A stretch of DNA of 64,000 nucleotides from Alteribacter aurantiacus DSM 18675 (GCF_000429705.1 NZ_KE386941.1:248001-312000); one strand, 5' to 3'; counted from the first letter of the stretch, positions 41,538 through 51,144 are shown. Notes: generated from the sequence alone by a model not told the origin. Made by a program: numbers and translations.

Positions 41538-42901
41538 CTTGTATAAACCGGGGTTGTTTGGAGCGTTTGCTCAAACAAATACGTTCCGTACTCGAAAGGC
41601 AACTCCCGTGTAAGAACTTCTTCTTTTCGAAGCCGAGGGTGAGAGAAGATGGAACGCCCAGGCTTGGAATTCGCTTCAAACATCCATGTTTTTTCATTCT
41701 TATCTACACCGAAATCAAAACCGATTTCACCGATGAATCCATCTACTTGGTTGTCAATTGTCTCACTGATCAGAAGGGCAGCTTTCTTTAAGTCGTGATA
41801 GGTTTTTTCAGTGATCGTGAGGTCAGTTTTGAGCTCACTCAAGGATTTGATTTGACCGCCACTTTTTACGTGCGTCGTGACGCTACCGATTCCTGCGACT
41901 TTGGCAGCAAAGGCACTAACTTCCCAAGTGCCTTCACGATTTTTGTTTGTATGAATGCGAAAATCGATCGGTTTTTGTTGATAACTCATTAAGTCAATTC
42001 CTTGTTGAATAATCATTTGGGTCAGGCCATTCGGAAATTGTTTTTTTACAAGCCTTTGTAAAGAACTATACCGTCTCAGGCGGTTTTTTTCACGATCTCT
42101 AAATCGACAGTAAAACATGTTTTCTTCAGGCGAATAAATGATTTGGTGGATGCCAATTCCAAGACTCCCTTTTGCAGGCTTGATATATACCTGCTTGTGC
42201 TCATCGAGGTAGCGACGGATGGTTTGCACATCGGGAGAGAGCGTACTTTCAGGCAAGTAAGAATGAACATTCGAATGTTCAAGTGACAGGTGAATGTCCC
42301 ATTTGTCAAAAAATCCAGGGTTGAACCAAGGGATGGCATACTCTGTTTTCAATCGATCACGTACTTGGGAGTAACCAGGGTGAGCTTCCGTTTTACGATT
42401 GGGAATTCGATCATAGACCACATTTGGTAAAGGTACAGTATGCTTTTCCCATCCTTTTTCATTCCAGTAATAGCCTTCAACTAATCCTTCTTCCCATGAA
42501 ATGTGAGGAGCTCCAAAAACGAAACAGCTTACCCCAAGCTTTTTAGCCGAAGCCAAGTATTTAGCAAACAAAAAAGAACGTTCACCAATAGGACGAAGAA
42601 GAGATTGGGTAAAGCCGGCAGTGTAAATGCCGATATGAGGGCCGAAAGCTAATGTACGACCATCTGAATGGATTCGGTATGGGCCGAGATTAGGCAAGTG
42701 CAAATCGTTGATCACATCTTGGCTGATCATCCAATCGTTTGTAAAGGACTCTTTTACAGTTACTTGTTGCTCTTTTGTACCAAACAAGATTGAAATGAAC
42801 TGTCCGTCATAAAAGGTGGACTCTTTAAAGTAGGACCCAGGAAGAATAACTGTCTTTTTATGGTGAGGAGTGATTTTCCACTCGGCAATAATGTTACTCA
42901 T
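41534..42901 (-). CDS. yheD: YheD-like endospore coat-associated ATP-grasp protein
   Basis: 455 residues, the size of B. subtilis YheD (453). The N-terminal half (1-200) is specific to the longer members. The ATP-grasp part contains VYIKPAKGSLGIGIHQI, VVYDRIPNRK, and GEIGFDFGVDKNE followed by MFEANSKPG. It overlaps yheC by eight bases upstream and the next paralogue by four bases downstream, so all are probably cotranslated in the mother cell during sporulation. Confidence 0.85.
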   Translation of the reverse strand: MSNIIAEWKITPHHKKTVILPGSYFKESTFYDGQFISILFGTKEQQVTVKESFTNDWMISQDVINDLHLPNLGPYRIHSDGRTLAFGPHIGIYTAGFTQSLLRPIGERSFLFAKYLASAKKLGVSCFVFGAPHISWEEGLVEGYYWNEKGWEKHTVPLPNVVYDRIPNRKTEAHPGYSQVRDRLKTEYAIPWFNPGFFDKWDIHLSLEHSNVHSYLPESTLSPDVQTIRRYLDEHKQVYIKPAKGSLGIGIHQIIYSPEENMFYCRFRDREKNRLRRYSSLQRLVKKQFPNGLTQMIIQQGIDLMSYQQKPIDFRIHTNKNREGTWEVSAFAAKVAGIGSVTTHVKSGGQIKSLSELKTDLTITEKTYHDLKKAALLISETIDNQVDGFIGEIGFDFGVDKNEKTWMFEANSKPGRSIFSHPRLRKEEVLTRELPFEYGTYLFEQTLQTTPVYTR

Positions 42902-43985
42902 TAATCACGGTAGCCCCTTTCTTACGCTTCTTTTGCTGCTTTAATACGTGTTTTTTAATCCGCAAGTATGCGTCGATTGGCCCTTGATGTACGGCTCTTC
43001 TTCCAAGGTGATCACTAGTGAATAGAACGGTCTGAAAACCGGGCTTTGAGTTTACTTCAAGGATCCACGCTTTTCCGTCGTTGTCCAAACCAATATCAAT
43101 GCCCAGCTCGAATAAACGGGGGTGATGCTGTTCCAAATGGTCACCTATTTGGTCGATGATGGCGTCTAGAACGCTTTTTTGTTCATCGGAGAGAGCGGTA
43201 TGATCAAATGGTTTGATTGCTCCTCCTGAAGAAAGGTTTGACACAATCCCCAGTGGTTCTCCATAGCGGATTCCTCTGCCGAGCTCCGTCCATTTACCCG
43301 CTGTCCCCTTTCGTATGATGACTCGGAGATCATATGGACATTGATCACCATCGGTTAATGATAGGTAAGGTTGAATAAGGTAAGGAATACCTCCCGTACG
43401 TCGCTTCAGTTCTTCACTCAATTTTATTGGTGTCGCTTGGTGCGACATCTTTTGGGTTGTGGAGGCATCGGTCCACTCAAAAGAGCTTTTTGATTTTGTA
43501 ACGAGGTGAATGCCTTTCCCGCCTGATCCTGCTAGTGGTTTCATAATCACTTGTTTGTGTTCTTTTAACATGGACACCAAAGAAGATGGCTTAAGAAGCC
43601 TCGTTTCAGGTAGAAGTCGAGCAAATCCCTCATGAAGCTTTAACGTTTCGAACACTCGCCACTTATCAGGGAGGCCATATCCTAAAAAGTAAGCTTTCTC
43701 TTTTAGCTGACGAACAATTGGAGCTGCTTTTTTCGCTTCATCACTTCGACTGTAAAAGCATCGATCGTAAATGACTTTCGGCAGTATAAAGGACGATGGA
43801 AGGAAGGTAAGGCTGTTTTTATCAAATTTCAGACCCTTTACGACGTTCGTTTCTGAATCCCAATCAAATGGGGTAAACACGTGCAACGTCACGTTCTTTA
43901 ATGAAGCTTCCAGGGCGATTTGGGTGACGTACTCTTTTTCTTGGTCGTGCCCGAGTTGTAAAAGACCCATTGTTACTGATGTCAA
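42894..43985 (-). CDS. yheC: YheC-like endospore coat-associated ATP-grasp protein
   Basis: 363 residues from a TTG at 43985, eight bases after GAAGG; a GTG at 43994 lies in the ribosome site. This gives exactly the length of B. subtilis YheC. It contains VIMKPLAGSGGKGIHLV (Gly-rich ATP loop), PYDLRVIIRKG and ELGIDIGLDNDGK followed by ILEVNSKPG. It is separated from the upstream paralogue by 21 bases and overlaps yheD. Confidence 0.85.
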   Translation of the reverse strand: MTSVTMGLLQLGHDQEKEYVTQIALEASLKNVTLHVFTPFDWDSETNVVKGLKFDKNSLTFLPSSFILPKVIYDRCFYSRSDEAKKAAPIVRQLKEKAYFLGYGLPDKWRVFETLKLHEGFARLLPETRLLKPSSLVSMLKEHKQVIMKPLAGSGGKGIHLVTKSKSSFEWTDASTTQKMSHQATPIKLSEELKRRTGGIPYLIQPYLSLTDGDQCPYDLRVIIRKGTAGKWTELGRGIRYGEPLGIVSNLSSGGAIKPFDHTALSDEQKSVLDAIIDQIGDHLEQHHPRLFELGIDIGLDNDGKAWILEVNSKPGFQTVLFTSDHLGRRAVHQGPIDAYLRIKKHVLKQQKKRKKGATVINE

Positions 43986-44006
43986 AGCGATCACCTTCTA
44001 TTTTTA

Positions 44007-45380
44007 TTAATCTAACCCACTTAAATAGTGACCAAAGGAGAGAAGCTTTTTTACCGATGGCCGAACTTTATCTTGATCGGGTGTATCGTAGGATTTTGAT
44101 GGTTTGGAGTTTACTTCTAAAATCCACGGATGCCCGTTATTGTCAATTCCGATATCGATGCCAAATTCACCATAGCAACCTGACTCACCTAGTTCCTCTT
44201 CAATGGTCTGCGCTGTTTCAATCGCCAATTCATTTAAGAAACGGATGAGGTGAAAGACATGTAATTCAGGGAAAGCACCTTCGAGGGTATCGAGTACCTT
44301 CCGTTGCTCCCCGCCTTTTGCAACGTTGGAAACAATTTGATTTTTAACACCACAACGAGCAATTTTGGATGCGACTTCCCACTCTCCTTTTCCATTTTTA
44401 ATCGTCAAAACCCGAATATCCACGAGTGATCCATCAACGGTGAAAAGAGGTATGGCCTCTTGTACAACGTAACCTTTTTCTTTGAAACGAGGCTCTAGCG
44501 TTTTATAAAAATGATCAAACGATCGAAAGTGAAACGTTCGTTGGATGGTGTCAGAAGGGTATTCAGCCTCTAGGGAATGATCGTGACAGGTCATTCTCAA
44601 GATGCCATTTCCTTCTCGTCCCCATATGGGCTTGATGTAGAGTTGCTTATACATTTTTGTGAAGGTTAAAAAGCGTTCGCGATCAATGGAAAGAACAGTA
44701 TCAGGTAGATAGGGTCGTAACTGCGCATGTTGGAATAGGAGTTGATGCATTTCCCATTTATGAATGAACCGGTCGTTAAAGAAAGGGATATTCTTCTCCT
44801 TTAACAGACCGAATAATTTTTTTCCTTTTTTCGAATTCTCTTTTTCAGGTGTGGAAAGGCGGTTATACACCACATCGGGAAATGGAATGGGGCCGTACCT
44901 CCACATCCCATCCTTTTGATAAAATCCTTTAAGGTCACTCGCCTCTTGATGATTGAGAGGAATCACGACAAACATTGCTCCTGATTTTTTTGCATAATCA
45001 GCGAGTTCATCAGAAAAAGATGTAAGATGTCCGAAGGGTTCTTCTCGGTCCAGATGTCCTTCATTTAAGAGCATGGCAACCAAAGGACCGATGTGCCACG
45101 CATGACCTTCTTTAATTTTCAAATAATAGAACGTATCCGCTTTAACAACGCCGTCAAAAGGGAATAGACTTGGAGACAGGACCATGGTTTCGTCTGAGAG
45201 GTTGCTGTCAATTGCGATAAGGACCTTTTCTTCCCACGACCCAATAGATAAAGTGACTTCTTTTTCTTCTTGATGAAAATACCGTGATGCAAACGATTTG
45301 GAAATCGTCACTTGATTTGGTGCACGTTCTGTATGATCAAAGTGAAAACGGACTGTCGTTTGATCGCCAATGAACGACAT
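44007..45380 (-). CDS. YheC/YheD family endospore coat-associated ATP-grasp protein (first of the cluster)
   Basis: 457 residues from the ATG at 45380, six bases after GAGGG; the ATG two codons earlier abuts the ribosome site. The long YheD-type architecture has LYIKPIWGREGNGILRM, VVYNRLSTPE, and EFGIDIGIDNNGH followed by ILEVNSKPS. It heads the four-gene cluster and diverges from yheB. Paralogue without a one-to-one B. subtilis counterpart. Confidence 0.83.
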   Translation of the reverse strand: MSFIGDQTTVRFHFDHTERAPNQVTISKSFASRYFHQEEKEVTLSIGSWEEKVLIAIDSNLSDETMVLSPSLFPFDGVVKADTFYYLKIKEGHAWHIGPLVAMLLNEGHLDREEPFGHLTSFSDELADYAKKSGAMFVVIPLNHQEASDLKGFYQKDGMWRYGPIPFPDVVYNRLSTPEKENSKKGKKLFGLLKEKNIPFFNDRFIHKWEMHQLLFQHAQLRPYLPDTVLSIDRERFLTFTKMYKQLYIKPIWGREGNGILRMTCHDHSLEAEYPSDTIQRTFHFRSFDHFYKTLEPRFKEKGYVVQEAIPLFTVDGSLVDIRVLTIKNGKGEWEVASKIARCGVKNQIVSNVAKGGEQRKVLDTLEGAFPELHVFHLIRFLNELAIETAQTIEEELGESGCYGEFGIDIGIDNNGHPWILEVNSKPSKSYDTPDQDKVRPSVKKLLSFGHYLSGLD

Positions 45381-45557
45381 GGACATCCCTCATTTGTTAC
45401 TCTATATGATGAAAGGAACCAAACGATTCCTCATGAAAATTGATATGTGAATGTGAAAGACGATAAACTATTCGTACCTGTACTTTTGGGCGGGCAGATA
45501 CCCTATACTATGAAACCCTAAAAATATTGGTGCAAATACAGGCAAAAGGTGATGCGA

Positions 45558-46697
45558 GTGCAAACATTTATGCTAATTTCCCTAATGGTTATCATCGGGG
45601 CATTTATCGGAGGGTTAACAAACCTGATTGCAATTAGAATGTTGTTTAGACCTTTCAATCCAATAAAAATAGGGAGCTATCAAGTCCCCTTTACACCTGG
45701 GCTCATTCCAAAAAGACGCGGTGAATTGGCTGAGCAGCTCGGGAACCTTGTGGTCGGGCATTTAATAACGGTTGAAGGTGTCAAAAGCAAATTATTTGAT
45801 AACATGCTCATTCAAGAAATACGTACGTGGTTTAAGAAAAAAGTCCATGAACTCTCTACCAGTTCCAGTACGTTGGAAGAGTGGTGGAAAGGCCAATCCG
45901 GTGGTGAATGGTCTGCTACAAAAACAAAAGGCCGCTTCACTACGTCCGTAGCGAAAACACTTGTCAAAACCGCGGATGAATACCGAGGCGAACCACTTCA
46001 AAATTGGCTTCCCGAAAGTATAATCCACAAAGGTGAAACCTTAATCCCTGAAACAGCCGACCTGCTTTTGGAAAAAGGGAAAGTCTACGTGAGGTCACAT
46101 GAAGGGAAAGCCAAAATCGAAGAGATGGTCTCTCGTTACTTTTCTACAAAAGGAAGTTTTGGGGGGATGGTTGGAAGAGTGGTCACAAACATCCCGATTT
46201 CAGGAAGGATCCAATATGAGTTACTACGGCTTCTTGACGACCATAAATCACAGGAATTTATTGAATCCCAACTAAGAAGAGAATTCGAGGAACTTAAGGA
46301 AAAGAACCTCGACGAGCTTTTTCCTAACGCAGATTGGGAAGGCAGAGCCAACCAGATAGCTGAAGAAATTGCAAAAAAGGTCCCAGTCCTTGGGGAGTGG
46401 GACAAACCGATGTCAGAGTGGGCATACCGTTACGAGGCCCAACTCGTCGATTCACTCATGCCCGCCGTTCTTGAAACGTTATCCTCCATTATCGAACGCA
46501 ACCTTCAACGGATGCTTATGAACTTAAAGCTCGACGAAATTGTAGAAGATCAGGTGAACAGTTTCCCTTTGCCGAAGCTTGAGCAAGTGATCCTTTCCAT
46601 CGCGAAAAAAGAGCTGAAGATGATTGCTCTTTTAGGTGCTTTAATTGGAGCAAGTGTTGGTCTTGTCCAAGGGTTGATTGCGTTGATGTTTTTTTAG
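45558..46697 (+). CDS. yheB: DUF445 family membrane protein YheB
   Basis: 379 residues from the GTG at 45558 (AAAAGG eight bases upstream). N-terminal membrane helix with GGLTNLIAIRMLFRP, then the conserved PFTPGLIPKRRGELAEQLG, a long charged helical middle and a C-terminal membrane helix (about 355-378). DUF445 proteins bracket an amphipathic helical domain with two membrane segments; their function is unknown. Upstream of yheA as in B. subtilis. Confidence 0.85.
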   Translation: MQTFMLISLMVIIGAFIGGLTNLIAIRMLFRPFNPIKIGSYQVPFTPGLIPKRRGELAEQLGNLVVGHLITVEGVKSKLFDNMLIQEIRTWFKKKVHELSTSSSTLEEWWKGQSGGEWSATKTKGRFTTSVAKTLVKTADEYRGEPLQNWLPESIIHKGETLIPETADLLLEKGKVYVRSHEGKAKIEEMVSRYFSTKGSFGGMVGRVVTNIPISGRIQYELLRLLDDHKSQEFIESQLRREFEELKEKNLDELFPNADWEGRANQIAEEIAKKVPVLGEWDKPMSEWAYRYEAQLVDSLMPAVLETLSSIIERNLQRMLMNLKLDEIVEDQVNSFPLPKLEQVILSIAKKELKMIALLGALIGASVGLVQGLIALMFF

Positions 46698-46705
46698 GAG
46701 GAGCT

Positions 46706-46870
46706 TTGAGAGGTTTCTTTCAAAGCAGTATTGATAGGTGGGAAGGCATTAATGAGGAACAGGAAGCGGCGAACGGAGAGGATCAAGGCGCTAATCGGTT
46801 AAGGAGCTACGTCACCGTTCATCTTATAAATGAAGAGGCTCCGTCGTTGGCATATCATTTCGAAAAGTAA
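46706..46870 (+). CDS. Small ORF coupled to yheB
   Basis: 54 codons from a TTG, with TAGGAGGAGC overlapping the yheB stop. The product begins MRGFFQSSIDRWEG and ends SLAYHFEK. It is hydrophilic, with a strand-like VTVHLIN. The ribosome site and the uninterrupted frame support it, but I recognise no homologue. Confidence 0.4.
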   Translation: MRGFFQSSIDRWEGINEEQEAANGEDQGANRLRSYVTVHLINEEAPSLAYHFEK

Positions 46871-46988
46871 GAAAATGAGAAAGTGAGGGCTAGCGGGTGA
46901 ACTCACCTGACTATGTATGTTATAGTCATAAAGAAGCATTCGTACGTTTTCTATTAAACGTACAATACATTTAGGAGGATTTTTATTT

Positions 46989-47351
46989 ATGGCTAACCCT
47001 TACGACAAAGCGCATGAACTCGCAAGCGTTCTTAAAGAGAGTGAAGAATTCACTACACTAAAAGAGCTTCACGACACAGTAAACAGTGACGATGTTGCTA
47101 AGCGTATGCTGGATAACTTCCGTAAAGTTCAAATTGAACTTCAACAAAAGCAAATGCAAGGTGCGCAAATTTCTGAAGAAGAAATTCAAAATGCTCAAAA
47201 GCAATTTGAACTTGTTCAGCAGCACGAAACAATCTCTAAGCTCATGGAAGCTGAACAGCGCATGAGTCAAGTGATTGGTGACATCAACAAAGTCATCACA
47301 AAGCCACTTGAAGAGTTATACGGTGCTGAAGGTGAAGGCGAGCAACAGTAA
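46989..47351 (+). CDS. yheA: YlbF/YmcA family protein YheA
   Basis: 120 residues, RBS TAGGAGGATTTTTATTT. All-helical: ANPYDKAHELASVLKESEEF is the family N terminus, followed by a long amphipathic helix with QKQMQGAQISEEEI and QKQFELVQQHETI. The family includes the YlbF and YmcA subunits of the RNase Y specificity complex, but YheA itself has no settled role. Conserved position next to yheB. Confidence 0.87.
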   Translation: MANPYDKAHELASVLKESEEFTTLKELHDTVNSDDVAKRMLDNFRKVQIELQQKQMQGAQISEEEIQNAQKQFELVQQHETISKLMEAEQRMSQVIGDINKVITKPLEELYGAEGEGEQQ

Positions 47352-47368
47352 TTTAACATGTGATTTCA

Positions 47369-47400
47369 AGACGTTCTCTTTTATAAGGGAGCGTCTTTTT
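47369..47400 (+). terminator. Intrinsic terminator of yheA
   Basis: AGACGTTCTCTT / AAGGGAGCGTCT with mismatch, followed by TTTT. Confidence 0.7.
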
Positions 47401-47468
47401 GTGGATTTAGATGGGGCGGTGCTTGGTGTAGGGGGGAGTGGTGGTGGGCAAGTGGATGAAGAAATGTG

Positions 47469-47552
47469 AAGTCGATGAATAAACCTGGAAAGTCGATGAA
47501 GAAATCGGAAAGTCGATGAATAAACCGAGCAAGTCGATGAAGAATCTCCAGC
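47469..47552. repeat. Four 20-21-bp tandem repeats with AAGTCGATGAA core
   Basis: GTCGATGAA recurs at 47471, 47492, 47512 and 47533. Alternate units continue TAAAC and GAAATC/GAATC. Related in period and sequence to the array at 21238-21363. The rest of the yheA-yhaX gap (to 47751) shows no gene. Confidence 0.75.
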
Positions 47553-47751
47553 TCCCCCGAGTCTCTCAACCAACCGCTTCACCAAAAAAATGGCCTCCTC
47601 CTAACTGTTCCACCTCCACCATAGTCAACCCATATTCCCCTTACCACCAGTCATCTATCAACGTCCCTTTTTTAGGACATTTCCTGTTCTAAAGCTTTTC
47701 TCCTATTCATAAGAATGAACCAACGACCCAGAAGATGGAGGGGATGCAAGC

Positions 47752-48597
47752 ATGACATTTCGCTTATTGGCGTTGGACATCGATGGAACCCTGTTAAAAT
47801 CGAATCACAAACTTACGAAGGAAACAAAAGAAGCAATTGAATATGTGCGCAATAAAGGTGTGTACGTAACATTGGCTACGGGAAGAACGTACCCGGCTGC
47901 AAGAAAAGTAGCAAAAGCACTGAAGATCGAGGATCATGAGCTAATCACTCATGATGGTGCGTTTATAGGTTCGTCAGTGGAAGAGCCGATGTTTGTTAGA
48001 CGAATTGATTCGGACCGTACTTACCAGATAGTGGATATCCTTGAAAACTACCATTGTCATATTAGACTTCTTCACGAGAAGTATGCGTTGGCAAATAAAA
48101 TCAAGCAAAAGAATCACCTTGTTGCGAGAATGAATATGGGGGTAGGCGATCCCCTTTTTTACGGAGTTAATTTCGTCGAGTCTTTGAGTCACCATATCAT
48201 TGATCAACCAATTACGGTGCCAAAAATCCGTGCTCATTTTTGGAATGAGATGGAGCGTGCGGATGCCTTGGAAGAGTTGGAAGAAGTGGTGCCTGGCATT
48301 AGACTCACTTCATCCGATGAATCGAGTATTGATATCACTGATGAATCTGTGTCCAAAGCGAGAGGGCTTCAGATCGTCGGGCAAAAACTCGGAATTAGTC
48401 TACATGAGATGGTGGCGGTAGGAAGCTTTGTTAATGATAAGGAAATGATTTCTCAAGTGGGATTAGGAGTGGCGATGGGGCAAGCGCCTGAAGAAGTGAG
48501 GAGAGCGGCCGACTGGGTCACTCGCTCGAATGATCAAAATGGTGTTGGCTATATGATAAAAGAAGTGTTTAGAAAACAACTCAAAGTGACGAATTAA
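47752..48597 (+). CDS. yhaX: HAD-superfamily (Cof-type) phosphatase YhaX
   Basis: 281 residues, RBS GGAGGGGATGCAAGC. Motif I LALDIDGTLL (nucleophile Asp), motif II LATGRTYPAA, Lys in SVSKARGLQ, and motif IV VAVGSFVNDKEM, where the usual first Asp of GDxxND is Ser. A C2-type cap lies between motifs II and III. Cof-type HAD enzymes dephosphorylate sugar phosphates or flavin precursors; the substrate here is unknown. Motif IV retains the second Asp, so activity may persist but metal binding could be weakened. Position after yheA matches B. subtilis yhaX. Confidence 0.82.
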   Translation: MTFRLLALDIDGTLLKSNHKLTKETKEAIEYVRNKGVYVTLATGRTYPAARKVAKALKIEDHELITHDGAFIGSSVEEPMFVRRIDSDRTYQIVDILENYHCHIRLLHEKYALANKIKQKNHLVARMNMGVGDPLFYGVNFVESLSHHIIDQPITVPKIRAHFWNEMERADALEELEEVVPGIRLTSSDESSIDITDESVSKARGLQIVGQKLGISLHEMVAVGSFVNDKEMISQVGLGVAMGQAPEEVRRAADWVTRSNDQNGVGYMIKEVFRKQLKVTN

Positions 48598-48602
48598 TAG
48601 AC

Positions 48603-48656
48603 AAAAGAGGATATCCGCCAAGGGGAAGCGTCCCCTTTTTGGATATCCTCTTTTTT
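48603..48656. terminator. Bidirectional terminator between yhaX and yhzD
   Basis: A 14-bp stem AAAAGAGGATATCC / GGATATCCTCTTTT enclosing a second AAGGGGA/TCCCCTT hairpin, with T-runs on both strands. Confidence 0.8.
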
Positions 48657-48841
48657 TAGATGTGGAAAAGAACGAGACCGCCCGAATCCCGAACCACTCG
48701 GCTCGTATGGTCAGAGAGGTTTTGTTCATCAAGCTTTTGTTGACCGATCTTTTTTGCTTCTTGGTCGTTCTCTGCTACAAAACTATCATTAAGTAAATGC
48801 TCGCCATTTTTATCGTAGGCGGTAATAAAAAATCTTGGCAT
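48656..48841 (-). CDS. yhzD: YhzD-like small protein
   Basis: 61 residues, RBS AAGAGGTGAGTCACAC. MPRFFITAYDKNGEHLLNDSF and a later EAKKIGQQKLDE helix match the pattern I associate with the 61-aa YhzD family, and B. subtilis yhzD lies between yhaX and yhaQ. Predicted beta-alpha fold. Function unknown. Confidence 0.65.
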   Translation of the reverse strand: MPRFFITAYDKNGEHLLNDSFVAENDQEAKKIGQQKLDEQNLSDHTSRVVRDSGGLVLFHI

Positions 48842-49001
48842 GTGTGACTCACCTCTTAAGTATCTGAATTTTCATTCAATCGCTCTTCTATTTTATCTGT
48901 AAGGGTTTGCAAAATCAAGAAGTACGTCCAAACGGAGAAAAAACGTACAGAATCTGGTAAAGTAAGATAAGGAAACATGGAAATTGGAGAGGAGAACACC
49001 G

Positions 49002-49901
49002 ATGACACTAGAGCTAAAACATGTAACGAAGCGATTCGGCGAGCACACTGCGGTTAATGACATTACCCTAACCATTCCTAAAGGTGAGATGTTTGGGATG
49101 CTTGGTGCAAATGGAGCTGGAAAAACGACAACGTTTCGTATGATCTTGGGATTGATTGATCAAACAGAAGGAACGATTACGTGGAAAAGTAATAAAATTG
49201 GCTATGAATCGAGTCACCTTGTAGGGTATTTACCTGAAGAAAGGGGGCTGTATCCGAAGATGACCGTCGCTGACCAACTTGTATACTTGGGACGCCTTAG
49301 AGGGATGAAAAAGGCGAAAGTTCTGGAAGTATTAAAGCAATGGTTGGAGCGCTTTAACATAACAGAATACTTACATAAGAAAATCGATGAGCTTTCAAAG
49401 GGAAACCAACAAAAGATTCAGTTCATTGCCTCGGTTATTCACCAGCCAGAGCTTCTCATTTTGGATGAACCTTTTAGTGGTTTGGATCCTGTTAATGTTG
49501 AACAGTTAAAGAAAGCTGTGTTAGATCTGAAAAATGAAGGAACGACGATTGTTTTTTCTTCACATCGGATGGAGCATGTGGAGGAATTGTGCGAACACTT
49601 ATGTATTCTCCAAAAAGGAGAGCCAATCGTCAATGGGCAGTTAAAAGAAGTGAAACGCTCCTATGGAAAGAAGAAGTTGATGATAGAAGCGGAATTTGAC
49701 GTTTCTTACTTGGAAGCCGTTGAGGGGGTTACGTCCTTTACACCCTATTCCAATGGAGCAAAGCTTGTCATTACAAAAGAAGCAGTAGCAGATCAGGTGT
49801 TTAAGGCTTTGGCTGGACGTGGATCCGTTCGTAAGTTTGTATTAGAAGAGCCGTCTTTAAATGATATTTTCATTGAAAAAGTAGGTGCTTCTTATGAATA
49901 A
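49002..49901 (+). CDS. yhaQ: ABC transporter ATP-binding protein YhaQ (NatA type)
   Basis: 299 residues from the ATG at 49002 after GAGAGGAGAACACCG. Walker A GANGAGKTT, Q-loop LPEERGLYPKM, signature LSKGNQQK, Walker B LLILDEPFSGLD, switch SSHRMEH. The C-terminal accessory region (about 220-299) is typical of NatA-like exporters. It pairs with the overlapping permease gene yhaP. Similar to NatAB sodium exporters, but the substrate is not established. Confidence 0.85.
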   Translation: MTLELKHVTKRFGEHTAVNDITLTIPKGEMFGMLGANGAGKTTTFRMILGLIDQTEGTITWKSNKIGYESSHLVGYLPEERGLYPKMTVADQLVYLGRLRGMKKAKVLEVLKQWLERFNITEYLHKKIDELSKGNQQKIQFIASVIHQPELLILDEPFSGLDPVNVEQLKKAVLDLKNEGTTIVFSSHRMEHVEELCEHLCILQKGEPIVNGQLKEVKRSYGKKKLMIEAEFDVSYLEAVEGVTSFTPYSNGAKLVITKEAVADQVFKALAGRGSVRKFVLEEPSLNDIFIEKVGASYE

Positions 49902-51144
49902 GTTCTTTATTATCTTATTTCATACGTTCTTTTCTAAGCTACGCTCAAAGTCTTTCATCATATCAACCATCATTACGGCCGTAATTGTGGCAGGGATTGC
50001 TAACATAGACCGGATCTTTGAGGCGTTTGAAGATCGGGGAACCGAAGTCGCTGAAGTCGGTGTAGTCGATGAAGAGAACGAATACACGGCCCTAGTACAA
50101 GAACAGCTTGGACCTTTTTCCGACCAAGTGAGGCTGACTCCTTTATCCGAGTCCGTAGAGGAAGGGATTGACCGCGTTGAACAAGGGGAACTGCAAGGCT
50201 TGCTTCTGTTGGAAGAGGGGCCTGACGGGTTGCCTCAAGGGATATTTAAAGCCCAAACTGTGGCTAATCAGCAAGCACCTCAGGTCATTGAACAAGCACT
50301 TCAGCAAGTGAAAATTGAAGTGGCAACGGCTAGACTTGGTCTTGATGAAGAAACGGTCGAAAGCATTTATGCTCCAGTAAGCTTTCAAACGGAGGCATTG
50401 AGTGATACAGCACGATCAGAAGAAGAGCTCACACAAACCCGATTTTTAGTGAATGCCCTCGTTGTGGTCATTTACTTTTCCGTTCTTGCTTACGGGAACA
50501 TGATTGCCATGGAAGTAGCGACGGAGAAATCGTCACGAGTGATGGAGATTTTAGTGTCTAGTGTCTCACCAGTTAAGCAAATGTTTGCCAAGATTTTTGG
50601 CATCGGTCTTTTAGGGATTGTCCAATACATGTTAATCATTTTAATAGGATTTTTATCAATGAGAGGAAGTATGGAGTCTGATGGGTTTATTGGGGATATG
50701 ATGTCTGGTGTTCCCGTTAGCCTAATCATCTTTGCTCTTGTTTTCTTCCTACTAGGTTATTTGTTTTATGCGACCATATCCGCTGTTCTTGGATCATTGG
50801 TAAGTAGAACGGAAGAAGTAAATATAGTTATTACACCTCTTACGATGATTGTCGTTGTGGCATTCTTGATTTCCATGTTTGGATTAAATGCTCCGGAATC
50901 GGGAATTATCACAGTTACGTCCTATATTCCGTTCTTTACACCGATGGTCATGTTTTTACGTGTAGGGATGTTGCAACTACCATTTTGGGAAATTGCCCTT
51001 GGTATCATTGTGATGGTGATATCAATCGTTTTTCTTGCTTTAATCGGTGCCCGGATTTATAAAGGCGGCGTACTCATGTATGGTAAAGTATCTTCTTTAA
51101 AAGATATCAAACAAGCGCTCGCCCTTTCAAAAAAAGAATCGTAA
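49894..51144 (+). CDS. yhaP: ABC transporter permease YhaP (NatB type)
   Basis: 416 residues from the ATG at 49894, overlapping yhaQ by eight bases. One N-terminal membrane helix (about 20-38), a large extracytoplasmic domain (about 40-175), then five to six helices (about 180-400). The region EVATEKSSRVMEILVSSVSP is characteristic of NatB/ABC-2 permeases. Together with YhaQ it forms an exporter of unknown substrate, possibly Na+. Confidence 0.83.
   Translation: MNKFFIILFHTFFSKLRSKSFIISTIITAVIVAGIANIDRIFEAFEDRGTEVAEVGVVDEENEYTALVQEQLGPFSDQVRLTPLSESVEEGIDRVEQGELQGLLLLEEGPDGLPQGIFKAQTVANQQAPQVIEQALQQVKIEVATARLGLDEETVESIYAPVSFQTEALSDTARSEEELTQTRFLVNALVVVIYFSVLAYGNMIAMEVATEKSSRVMEILVSSVSPVKQMFAKIFGIGLLGIVQYMLIILIGFLSMRGSMESDGFIGDMMSGVPVSLIIFALVFFLLGYLFYATISAVLGSLVSRTEEVNIVITPLTMIVVVAFLISMFGLNAPESGIITVTSYIPFFTPMVMFLRVGMLQLPFWEIALGIIVMVISIVFLALIGARIYKGGVLMYGKVSSLKDIKQALALSKKES

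Noticed and set aside
47316..47585. Reverse-strand Pro/Ser-rich 89-aa ORF
   Set aside because: It is generated by the short tandem repeats and overlaps the yheA terminator.
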